Assembly (NCBI GenBank): GCA_019637395.1
Contig: JAHBVR010000002.1
Span: forward strand, 257,495-321,494
DNA from: Vulcanimicrobiota bacterium
Lineage (GTDB): Bacteria; Vulcanimicrobiota; Xenobia; Xenobiales; JADMJV01
DNA length: 64,000 bases
Direction of reading: 5' to 3'
Positions 42,847 through 50,423 of the stretch are shown here, piece by piece (position 1 is the stretch's first letter; each line of letters begins with the position of its first letter). Position numbers and translations under genes: made by a program. The notes under the pieces are model-generated. The model saw only the letters and a list, made by a program, of their open reading frames with translations. It made no database searches and had not been told where the DNA came from.

Positions 42847-43571
42847 TGCTGCAAAAGCTCAAGCAGCCAGCCGTTGACCTGAGCGGGCGCCTCGTGCATA
42901 CAGACGTGATTTCCCAGCGGCAGAATCTGGACGCTGCCTCCCAGCGCCTTGGCGCTTTCCTTGCCCAAAACCAGCGGAATGAGAGGATCTAGAGCGCCCA
43001 GCACCGTCATTCGCGGCATCTGGATCTGGCTGTAAAACGGGGTGCAGTCCCAGCTTTGCAGCACGTCGCCCAGCAGGTGTTTGCAAACCTCGCTGTTGGC
43101 CGCGATAAAAGCCTCCGGCCGATGGACCACGTCGGCTCCCGGGGTGATCAGTTCGAGCAGACGATAGGAAAAGGTGCGAGGTATGGACTGGGCCGTGTTG
43201 AGGAGAGCGAGATGGCGAATTCGATCCGGATAGTTGGCGGCCAGCCGGGTGCTCAGGTAGCCCCCAAAGGAATGCGCCACCAACGAGAACTGCTCGGGCA
43301 TCCACTCCAGAAACTCTTCCAGGTCGGCATAGAAGTCGTCGATACTGGGTTTGGGTTGGGGCCAGGGGGAGCGACCGTGCCCGCGTAAGTCCACCGCTAC
43401 TACCCGATAGCGATCGCTGAGGGCTTTCATTTGCGGAGAGAAATTGCTCTGGTTGCCGGCGGCCCCGTGAACCATCAGGACCGTGTCTTTGTTCCGATGG
43501 CCTGCTTCGCTGACGTGCAGCCAGTGTCCGGGGGATTTTTTCGAGTCAAAAGTGTGGTAGCGGATCTGCAT
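42843..43571 (-). CDS. Alpha/beta hydrolase
   Basis: A 242-residue cytoplasmic alpha/beta hydrolase. It has VLMVHGAAGN (oxyanion loop), VVAVDLRGHGRS, nucleophile Ser in VAHSFGGYLS, Asp in LGALDPLIP, and His in LGNHVCMHE. The triad is complete. ATG 43571 is used; the frame is open for 14 codons upstream. Its stop overlaps the EndoQ-like start, and the kinase gene lies four bases upstream, so three genes form an operon. Substrate not deducible; esterase, lipase or haloperoxidase-like activities are possible. Confidence 0.8.
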   Translation of the reverse strand: MQIRYHTFDSKKSPGHWLHVSEAGHRNKDTVLMVHGAAGNQSNFSPQMKALSDRYRVVAVDLRGHGRSPWPQPKPSIDDFYADLEEFLEWMPEQFSLVAHSFGGYLSTRLAANYPDRIRHLALLNTAQSIPRTFSYRLLELITPGADVVHRPEAFIAANSEVCKHLLGDVLQSWDCTPFYSQIQMPRMTVLGALDPLIPLVLGKESAKALGGSVQILPLGNHVCMHEAPAQVNGWLLELLQQ

Positions 43572-43575
43572 CCGC

Positions 43576-44169
43576 CTACCATACCATGGCGGCCCGCCTG
43601 CGCTGCAAGCCATGAGCGCGGCGCAATTTTTGCATCAGGGCTTCCTCCAATTGATCGACGGTGGCTGCCGGCGAGTGCCGCTGACTGTCCACCGCCAGCT
43701 CTCCCTGGCCGCTCAGGGCGGCCAGGCAATGGGCGTTGCGCAGCCACTCGTCGGGCACACGCTCGCTGTCCGGGCGCAGCGCGTTGCGCCGCATTCGCTC
43801 GCCCAGCGAACATTGCACCTGCAGGGAGAGATAGACGGCGCCATGTCTTTCGGCCAGCGCTTTCACCTGAGCGCGCGAGGCGGGGTTCAGGAAGGTTCCA
43901 TCCAGAGCCAGGCGGCCGCCGCGCTCGAGAATGGCCTCGGCCATGGCGAAAAGTCCCTGGTAGATGGCCGGGCGCAGTTCAGGCAGGAAGCGGTCACCGA
44001 TCAGGGCCTGGTTGACCGCGTCCGAGGAGAGGCGTGGCAGTTGGTGGCGCCGGCAGAACTCGCGGGCCACCGTGCTCTTACCCGCGGCTGGCGCACCCCA
44101 GCACAAGACGATCCAGGCTTTCTGTGTGAGCAGTGTGTCATTGCTGTAGACGGAAATCCATTCACTCAT
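43576..44169 (-). CDS. P-loop small-molecule kinase-like ATPase
   Basis: A 197-residue P-loop protein with Walker A in WGAPAAGKST (24-33), a following helix with EFCRRH, an Asp in SSDAVNQ, and LALDGTF as Walker B-like strand. The pattern is that of the AAA_33 kinase-like group (similar to chloramphenicol phosphotransferases and gluconate kinases). ATG 44169. It is the first gene of a run with the alpha/beta hydrolase and the EndoQ-like gene. Substrate unknown. Confidence 0.75.
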   Translation of the reverse strand: MSEWISVYSNDTLLTQKAWIVLCWGAPAAGKSTVAREFCRRHQLPRLSSDAVNQALIGDRFLPELRPAIYQGLFAMAEAILERGGRLALDGTFLNPASRAQVKALAERHGAVYLSLQVQCSLGERMRRNALRPDSERVPDEWLRNAHCLAALSGQGELAVDSQRHSPAATVDQLEEALMQKLRRAHGLQRRRAAMVW

Positions 44170-44262
44170 GGCTCTACGATAGCAAGGGGCTTCCGTGAGC
44201 TTTTCCCGCTCGAGATCGATTTTTGAGTGGGGCCGGTGGGGTGAGTTCCCCCGGCCGGACTT

Positions 44263-45453
44263 CTAGGGTTGGGGTTTGCGCGGCAGCCTGGCTCTGGGAG
44301 GGGACTCTCCAGGAACGGCCGCGGGAGTGGCCCTGACTTTGCGCAGCACCGGGGTCCGAGGTCCCGCTGCTCCAGGTGGCTCCGGCTCGGGCGTGGGCGG
44401 TTCGGCCAGGGGAGGTTCTTGAACCGGGGAAGTTTCCGAAGGCTGGGGCCCCTTCTCTCGTTGCTGCTTGAGCAGGGCTGTCTGGCGGCGCTGAGCGCGT
44501 TCGGCCAACTGCGGTTTGCCCACCTGTCGGAGAATCAAAGTGGCTCGCTCCCAGGCGCTGATACGGATGCCGATTTCCAGGTGCTCGGTGGCCGTAACCC
44601 GTTCCAAGAGTTTCTGCACGCGGGTTTCGGCGTTTTCCCATTGGCCGGTTCGAACCGAATGATCCATCGCCAGTGAGAGAGCCTCGATGTATTCCAAACT
44701 TTGCGACTGCTCGGCGCCCTCGAGTAGCTCCAAGGCCTCGCAAAAGAGATTTTCCGCCTGATCGCCGCGCTCCAGGCCATCTTTTTTGGTCTCCGACACG
44801 TCCAACTGGCCAAAAGCTTGCAGCGAATAACAATTGGCCAGCTCCGAGCGGCATTGAGCCAGCAGGACGGGCTCGAAGTAGTCCAGTTTCTGCACTACCC
44901 GGATGGCTTGCACAAAATCTACTTCGGCTTTGGCCAGTCGCCTGCCAGCCATGGCCGCCCGGCCCATGGCCAGATGGTAGCGGCATTCCAGCATGGCGTC
45001 GTCCGGATACTTGGCCACCAGTCCCCGGGCGCGGCGCAGCAAAGTGTCCGCCTGCACGCCCCGATCTTGTTGCACGTGGAGCCGGGCGAAATTGATGCAC
45101 AGACGCACCACGGCTTTCTCGTCTTCGACCGGCTGGGAGCAGCAATTGAGAGCATCCTGGTAGAGACGGCGCGCCGCCACCAGGTTGCCGCGGCGATGCT
45201 CGAGCACGCCCCAATTGGCGAAGATGCGCCCGCGCAGCCAACTCGGCTGGCAGTCTTGCAGGGCTTGCTCAAAAAAGCGCGCGGCCTTTTCGGGATTCCC
45301 GTTTTTGCGATGGTAGAGCCCCAGGTTGTTGAGCAAAAGGCAGCGCTTCACCGGATCCGCCTGGCAATCGGGCATGGCGTGCTTCAGCCATTGCAGGCAA
45401 AGTTCGAAACTGTAGGAGCCGAGCGCTTGCTGAGCGCTTGTCAAACTTTCCAT
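44263..45453 (-). CDS. Tetratricopeptide-repeat protein with Pro-rich tail
   Basis: A 396-residue protein built mostly of TPR-like helical pairs (for example LLNNLGLYHRKNGNPEKAARFFEQAL and RIFANWGVLEHRRGNLVAARRLY), from about residue 20 to 310. A Pro- and Arg-rich tail of 70 residues follows. There is no signal peptide, so it is probably a cytoplasmic scaffold. ATG 45453 is favoured because an earlier ATG at 45504 crowds the divergent gene; support is weak. It diverges from the RNase Z-like gene with about 40 bases between. Confidence 0.65.
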   Translation of the reverse strand: MESLTSAQQALGSYSFELCLQWLKHAMPDCQADPVKRCLLLNNLGLYHRKNGNPEKAARFFEQALQDCQPSWLRGRIFANWGVLEHRRGNLVAARRLYQDALNCCSQPVEDEKAVVRLCINFARLHVQQDRGVQADTLLRRARGLVAKYPDDAMLECRYHLAMGRAAMAGRRLAKAEVDFVQAIRVVQKLDYFEPVLLAQCRSELANCYSLQAFGQLDVSETKKDGLERGDQAENLFCEALELLEGAEQSQSLEYIEALSLAMDHSVRTGQWENAETRVQKLLERVTATEHLEIGIRISAWERATLILRQVGKPQLAERAQRRQTALLKQQREKGPQPSETSPVQEPPLAEPPTPEPEPPGAAGPRTPVLRKVRATPAAVPGESPPRARLPRKPQP

Positions 45454-45495
45454 CCAACCCAAGGATCCGCCACACCCTCCCGCCAAGCCAGGCTT

Positions 45496-46458
45496 ATGTT
45501 TCATTGCCGGTTGGTCAATCCCGTTCATCACGACCCGGCCCTGCTGCTGAGTCTACCTCAGTTGGCACAGCGCTGGCTATTGGACTGCGGGGATCTGCAC
45601 GCACTTTCCTTGCATGAGTTATTGCAAATCGACACGGTTTTCGTCAGCCATGCTCACATTGACCATTGGATCGGCCTGGACGCCCTCATGCGGGCCCAAC
45701 TTTTTGGCGACCGGCCACTGCGCGTGCTTGGCCCCAAAGGGATCCTGGATATGCTGGCCGGCCGCCTGGCCGGCTATGCCTGGAATCTGGTTTCGCGTTC
45801 GCAGTTTGTGGTTGAAGGCTATGAATGGACGGGCACCGTCTGGAAGAGTCGCCACTTCCCCTGTAGCCATCGCTTTGTGGGCCGGGAGGCAGCCTCCGGT
45901 TTGCCGGCTCTCGAGAATTGGAGTTTGCGCTGGGTGGAGTTGGAGCATGGCGTCCCGTGCCTGGGCTACCGTTTGGAGTCCCCGATCAGCTTTCGATTCC
46001 GAGAGGAGTGCCCGTACCCGCCCGGTCCCTGGATTGCTACCCTGAAAGCGAGGATGGTTGCCGGAACACTGGAAGGAACGCTGCTGGTCGCCGGTGAGGA
46101 GCGTCCGCTGAGCGAACTCAGGCAATGGGTGCGAGCGTTGCCCCCCGAGCAACTGGCCTATGTAACCGATACCCGCCTCGACCCCGGCACGCGCGCGCGT
46201 ATTGTGGAAGCTTTCGGGCCCACCCGAGTGCTCTGGTGCGAGGCCGCCTTCCTGGAATCGCAACGCGCACTGGCCGAGTCCAAGCTACACTCCACCGCCA
46301 CCGAGGCCGCCTTGCTGGCCTGCGAGCTAGAATGTGAGCGTCTGCAACTCTTCCACTTAAGCCGCCGCACTCAGGGCCAGGCCGACCAGCATTTGCGCGA
46401 GGCCCGTCAGATTTTTCAGGAGACTTACATAGACCAGCACTTGTCCGAAAAAAGATGA
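45496..46458 (+). CDS. RNase Z-like metallo-beta-lactamase-fold protein
   Basis: A 320-residue metallo-beta-lactamase-fold protein. The hallmark HAHIDH (H52, H54, D56, H57) follows the LLDCGDLHAL and VFVSH strands typical of the RNase Z-like branch. Later ligands are less clear, with His residues in SRHFPCSHR and a TDTRLD segment. It could act as a tRNA 3'-end nuclease or, more likely given divergence, a related hydrolase. The frame is open further upstream, but ATG 45496 gives the natural N-terminus. The gene diverges from the TPR gene. Confidence 0.7.
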   Translation: MFHCRLVNPVHHDPALLLSLPQLAQRWLLDCGDLHALSLHELLQIDTVFVSHAHIDHWIGLDALMRAQLFGDRPLRVLGPKGILDMLAGRLAGYAWNLVSRSQFVVEGYEWTGTVWKSRHFPCSHRFVGREAASGLPALENWSLRWVELEHGVPCLGYRLESPISFRFREECPYPPGPWIATLKARMVAGTLEGTLLVAGEERPLSELRQWVRALPPEQLAYVTDTRLDPGTRARIVEAFGPTRVLWCEAAFLESQRALAESKLHSTATEAALLACELECERLQLFHLSRRTQGQADQHLREARQIFQETYIDQHLSEKR

Positions 46459-46514
46459 CGGAACCTCTTGACAGAAATGAGTGAACATATGGCAGGGTTG
46501 ATTTGGAGGTTGCG

Positions 46515-46724
46515 ATGAAAAGCCCAGAAGGATTGATATGGAACACCCCCAGCCGGCGCAAGGCCTTTCTCCGTGAGCCAGGGCTGGCCACTCAGGTGGA
46601 GCTCGACCAGATTTGGGAAGAGATCGAGGCGGAAGTCCACGACTGCCCTCTCCGACCGCGCTTAATGCTGGTCACGCCAGATGGGCCTCGTATAGAAACG
46701 TCCGCTGGTCTGAGTATGCTCTGA
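46515..46724 (+). CDS. Small uncharacterised protein
   Basis: A 69-residue soluble protein starting at ATG 46515, with GGAGG six bases upstream, a strong ribosome site. It is acidic in the middle (QIWEEIEAEVHDC). The last 62 bases overlap the end of the convergent CHAP-like gene. It follows the RNase Z-like gene by 56 bases. No family recognised. Confidence 0.5.
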   Translation: MKSPEGLIWNTPSRRKAFLREPGLATQVELDQIWEEIEAEVHDCPLRPRLMLVTPDGPRIETSAGLSML

Positions 46725-47339
46725 GACGGTCTGATAGCTGTTCCCCCCGTTGTTGCAACCCGTCACTCGTGGTTTGCCATTGGCTCGTCCAGTGACCAGT
46801 TCCGTGTGGCTGTCGGAGATCCAGACGTCACCCGGCCTGGCATCAGCGGCCGAGACTCGTTGCCAGCCTTGTTTTTTCATCGCTCTTTCCAGATCGGGCA
46901 CGACCAGGTAGTGCCCTTTCAAGCCCAGACGTCGGGCGAAGGTCGAAACAAAGTTGGCGCACTGATTGTTGGTTCCATAGTTGGTGGCGGGCATTTCCGT
47001 CGTATTCTGAAAACCCGGTAGTTTCCAAGTCAGTGAGCGCGCGGATTTTCCTTTCAGGGAGCGGGCGTCTTCCGCCACTCGCTCGCCGGCCGTCAGGCAG
47101 TGTACATCCAACTTCCGCGGCAGGGGAGCCTTGCCGCGGAACTCCGGTCTCGGTCGATAGGGCTGGAAAGGAATATCCTCCGGCAGGTTGACGGTCTGGG
47201 GAATTGGACCCTGCTGCGCCTGTGGACTGAGGTCCAACTGATCGGGCACGGCGTCGAGGTCACAATCGAGCGGTTCGGGTCGTCGGCGGGGCAGGGGCTG
47301 AAACCAGGCCAGTTCGTTGGAAGTCGAGGAAATCTCCAT
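46662..47339 (-). CDS. CHAP/NlpC-like amidase with no signal peptide
   Basis: A 225-residue protein. The first 110 residues are Pro-rich and probably disordered. The C-terminal half resembles a papain-fold CHAP/NlpC-P60 domain: Cys in NQCANFVSTFARRLGL (C127), a PGDVWISDSH strand with H178, and GCNNGGN near 195-200. Such enzymes cut cell-wall peptides or amides. Because no signal peptide is visible, it is either exported by another route or acts inside the cell. ATG 47339. It ends overlapping the small gene at 46515. Confidence 0.65.
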   Translation of the reverse strand: MEISSTSNELAWFQPLPRRRPEPLDCDLDAVPDQLDLSPQAQQGPIPQTVNLPEDIPFQPYRPRPEFRGKAPLPRKLDVHCLTAGERVAEDARSLKGKSARSLTWKLPGFQNTTEMPATNYGTNNQCANFVSTFARRLGLKGHYLVVPDLERAMKKQGWQRVSAADARPGDVWISDSHTELVTGRANGKPRVTGCNNGGNSYQTVSEHTQTSGRFYTRPIWRDQH

Positions 47340-47428
47340 TTTCTTTTGCCTCCTGATGGATTGGGTTAGCTCAGGATACGCAGGAGATTTCTACCAAATC
47401 TCTACCAAATCGGAGAAATGTTGCCAGA

Positions 47429-47941
47429 TTATGGCAAAGTTGCGCCCCATTTGTTCCAATGAACGATCTCGTTGAGCGGTTTTCGCCCGCCTTTGCGCGG
47501 CGGGCCTTTGGCCTCTTGGGGAGGATAGCCGAAAGAAAGGCAGCAAACCGGCCGCAATTCCTCGGGATATTCGAGCAGGGCGCGGGCCGCCGCCGGGTCC
47601 ACAAAAGAACCCACGCAAGAGGCGATTCCGCGTTCCCAGGCGGCCAGTTGCATGTAGGCAGCCGCCTGCCCGGCGTCAAAAATCGGCCAGTGCCCTTCCG
47701 GGATGAGCAGTACCAATCCGAAGGCGGCGTTAGCCAGATGCCCGGAATGGCCTGAAACCTCGGCCAGTTGCGCCAACTTTTCCGGGTCGGTCAGAGCCAC
47801 AAAGTTCCAGGGTTGCCGGTTCATGGCGGAAGGGGCGTGGCGTCCCGCCTCTAGAATTGCCAGCTGGATTTCTGGGGAAATCGGTTGTTTGACGAAGTCG
47901 CGAACAGCACGCTTGCTGCGAATGAGTTCTTCGGTGCGCAT
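47429..47941 (-). CDS. Nitroreductase-family flavoprotein
   Basis: A 170-residue nitroreductase-fold protein. Typical features are SKRAVRDFVKQPI, HAPSAMNRQPWNFV (FMN-binding Arg/Ser/Asn), an AGQAAAYMQLAAWERGIASC helix, and a C-terminal GYPP segment. It uses FMN to reduce nitro compounds, quinones or similar substrates. The frame continues upstream to 48220, but that part overlaps the divergent region, so I use ATG 47941. It diverges from the alpha/beta hydrolase with a 145-base gap. Confidence 0.85.
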   Translation of the reverse strand: MRTEELIRSKRAVRDFVKQPISPEIQLAILEAGRHAPSAMNRQPWNFVALTDPEKLAQLAEVSGHSGHLANAAFGLVLLIPEGHWPIFDAGQAAAYMQLAAWERGIASCVGSFVDPAAARALLEYPEELRPVCCLSFGYPPQEAKGPPRKGGRKPLNEIVHWNKWGATLP

Positions 47942-48086
47942 GGCCGACCGTTCGGCTTGATTCGTTCGGAGCCTCCAGGAACTGGCCGAGGACCGGGAAC
48001 GGCCTGGACCAAGCCATCGGCTCAGACGTCGCCAAGTTAACCACCTGTTTCCAACTATGCAGTGAAATCCATGGCATGGTTGTCCA

Positions 48087-49439
48087 GTGGTTATTAGCAG
48101 TCGTCCTCCCGTAAAAGCCCTCAGCCTTCCGGAATGGGAAGCCCTGATCAAACCCGAGCCCGGCCAGGGTGAATCGGTGGAGATCGGCGCGCGCGCCGAT
48201 GAGCCTCTGCCCCGCTCCATCGCGGATGTGCGCCGGCAAGTGGCCGGCCTTGATTATCAGAGTCTTGATCCTTACGTGGCCAGCGTGGCCGGATCGATCG
48301 CTGCCAGCCAGGTCGAACTGCCCAAGGGCGAGGAAAAGATCGTTGTCCAGGTTCCTGAGTTCTACAAGGAAGACGTGGAAGTGTTGATGGGGCGCCAGAA
48401 CGGACCGTTCGCTCCGATGCTGGTGGTGCTGCCGGGAATCCACAGCAGCGGCGAGAGTTCCCACTCGAACTTGCTCAAGAAGCTGGCCCTGGAGCGGGGC
48501 ATGAACTATGTCTGCCTGCCCAATTCGATGAGCAAGGAAATGCTCGAGGATATGCCCCTCTATCACCCCGGCAATCCTCGCGTCGATGCCCTGGCCACGC
48601 GCAAGATTCTGGAAAACCTGCGTGATCAGTACCCCGAGTTTTTCACCAGTATCTCGGTGGCCGGCTATTCTTATGGTGGTCTGCACGGGGCCAATCTGAT
48701 TCGGCTTGACGAGGAAAGCTCCAATCGCTTGATCGACGGGAATTTTGTGGCCATTTCGCCGCCCGAGAATCTGGAGCACTCCATGGTCCAGCTCGATGAT
48801 CTGCGCGAGCTGTACAAGGATGGCACGGCCACGATCTCCGACACTGGCCTGAAGTACAAGCGGGATGTCAAGAAATACGGCTACGACGGTTTCTATCAGA
48901 GCGAGTTGTCAAAACATACCACCGGCAGCAATGTGGACGAGATCGAGATAGCCGATAAATATGGAAGTCGCGACTCCCTTAAGGAATTGCTGGAGATTGT
49001 GGACACCCAGTTCGGTCATAACCAACTGCCCATGAACACCGAAGAATACAAGCAAGCCGGCCTGATCAAGAAAGTGAAGATGCGCCAAGAACATAAGCGC
49101 ATCGTGGAGAACATCACCTATCGCCAGTTCTCCGACGAATGGTTGAGCAAAGACAGTTGGTTGCAACAAAATCAACTGACTCCGGAACAGATGGCTTCCA
49201 AATACAGCTTCACCAACGCCATGGAGGCCGTTAGTCAGACTCCTGTGCTGATGATGGGCGCCGCCGACGACTACATTTTGAACCGCAACGACGTGGATAC
49301 TCTGCGCAAGTTGGAAACGAACCCCGGCCCACTGGAGGTTTCGCGGATGTTCAGCACCGGCGGCCACGTCTCGCTGGACTGGAACCCCAAAGTGGCCGAA
49401 ACCCTGATCGATTTCGCCGCCGCCGACAACCTGAAGTAG
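48087..49439 (+). CDS. Alpha/beta hydrolase with a disordered N-terminus
   Basis: A 450-residue protein. After about 60 Pro/Ser-rich residues comes an alpha/beta hydrolase fold: LVVLPGIHSSGES, nucleophile S195 in AGYSYGG, an Asp in MGAADDYIL, and His in STGGHVSLD near the C-terminus. A roughly 130-residue helical insert (about 245-375) lies between the Ser and Asp. The triad is complete, so it should be an active esterase or lipase-like enzyme, cytoplasmic because no signal peptide is seen. GTG 48087 is the start; its ribosome site is weak. Function not recognised. Confidence 0.7.
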   Translation: MVISSRPPVKALSLPEWEALIKPEPGQGESVEIGARADEPLPRSIADVRRQVAGLDYQSLDPYVASVAGSIAASQVELPKGEEKIVVQVPEFYKEDVEVLMGRQNGPFAPMLVVLPGIHSSGESSHSNLLKKLALERGMNYVCLPNSMSKEMLEDMPLYHPGNPRVDALATRKILENLRDQYPEFFTSISVAGYSYGGLHGANLIRLDEESSNRLIDGNFVAISPPENLEHSMVQLDDLRELYKDGTATISDTGLKYKRDVKKYGYDGFYQSELSKHTTGSNVDEIEIADKYGSRDSLKELLEIVDTQFGHNQLPMNTEEYKQAGLIKKVKMRQEHKRIVENITYRQFSDEWLSKDSWLQQNQLTPEQMASKYSFTNAMEAVSQTPVLMMGAADDYILNRNDVDTLRKLETNPGPLEVSRMFSTGGHVSLDWNPKVAETLIDFAAADNLK

Positions 49440-49554
49440 CCCCGCCGGGGGGCGAACTGCCAGGCCCTGACTCACCTTCTCGCAACCTCCAGGGTGTAGC
49501 CGGATTGTTACTCTCTTCACAGATACTCTTGGAGGAGTCTGTTATACTTCAGCA

Positions 49555-49992
49555 ATGCAAGGATTTCGTCCAGAAGCCGTGGCTCGGGCCCTCAAGAAGC
49601 CCGCTCCCGAACCCCCTCAGCCGCCTTCCTGGTTCACCTGGGAAAACGGTCTCAAGCTGGTGGCGCTCGGCACCAAGGTGGGCGCCGCCTACTACAAGCA
49701 CCAGCAATACTGGTGGAGTCGCGAAGAAAAAGTGCTGGCCGCCGCTCGCGACCACCACGGCTGGCTGACCGAAGCCCGGATGCTGGAGGCTCTGGAGTAT
49801 CGCCACAAGGAAGTGGCCCGCGTCAGCTCCAGTCTTTGCGACAGAGGCTTGTGCCGCCAACTCGTCAGCCGTCAGGGTCAACCGATTTACCTGTTCGACG
49901 CCTTTCTTCCCCCGGTGCGTTTCTGTGATTATTGCGATCAGGAACGCCCTGCCGGTCCGCTCGTCAGTTGCCGCTGCTGCGGCGCTCCCTAA
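49555..49992 (+). CDS. Small winged-helix-like protein with C-terminal zinc ribbon
   Basis: A 145-residue protein. The middle (EEKVLAAARDHHGWLTEARMLEALE, then RVSSSLCDRGLCRQLV) looks like a winged helix; the C-terminus carries CDYC and CRCC spaced like a zinc ribbon. The first 30 residues are Pro-rich and followed by a short hydrophobic stretch. It could be a small DNA- or RNA-binding regulator. ATG 49555 follows a stretch rich in T. No homologous family is recognised. Confidence 0.55.
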   Translation: MQGFRPEAVARALKKPAPEPPQPPSWFTWENGLKLVALGTKVGAAYYKHQQYWWSREEKVLAAARDHHGWLTEARMLEALEYRHKEVARVSSSLCDRGLCRQLVSRQGQPIYLFDAFLPPVRFCDYCDQERPAGPLVSCRCCGAP

Positions 49993-50014
49993 AGACCCGC
50001 CCCGGCAGTCCGCG

Positions 50015-50356
50015 TCAATCTCCTGAGGAGAGCGTCCACCATTGGGTTCCGGCGGCGAAGGCCAGGGAGAACCAGGTCGAGCAGCAGAGCAAGGTGGTCT
50101 GGAAGCTGGAGAGCTTGACCTGGCAGAGGATATAGCAGCTAAGCAGCATTCCCGACACCAGCACGACCGGCAGGCGGGGATAGCGCTGGAACAATCCGGT
50201 CAGGACGTAGGGCGTGAGGAATCCAGCCAGCCAGGGAACCAGAGCGAAGTGAAAGAGGGGAAGGCTGCAGACCCACAGGGGAAATAGGATGAGGACCAGC
50301 AGGCGGAAGCGCGCCTGGAAATCAGTCTGCTTGAGAAAATTGTTCCAGCGGTTCAT
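50015..50356 (-). CDS. Small integral membrane protein
   Basis: A 113-residue protein with three or four hydrophobic helices (about 18-40, 42-60, 63-80 and 85-105). No motif is visible. ATG 50356. It lies 68 bases downstream of the alpha-2-macroglobulin gene on the same strand, separated by a short hairpin (ACCCCG pairing with CGGGGT around 50398-50418), so it may share a transcript. Function unknown. Confidence 0.55.
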   Translation of the reverse strand: MNRWNNFLKQTDFQARFRLLVLILFPLWVCSLPLFHFALVPWLAGFLTPYVLTGLFQRYPRLPVVLVSGMLLSCYILCQVKLSSFQTTLLCCSTWFSLAFAAGTQWWTLSSGD

Positions 50357-50423
50357 GGCCGGATATTACGCCAGCTCCAAGTTCTTTTCCAGCCTGCTAC
50401 CCCGAAGATACCCGGGGTCAGGA

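Noticed and set aside
41764-42882. A 372-codon open frame on the + strand
   Set aside because: Antisense to the EndoQ-like gene, whose metal-binding motifs are clear; the antisense peptide shows only low-complexity Gln/His-rich sequence.
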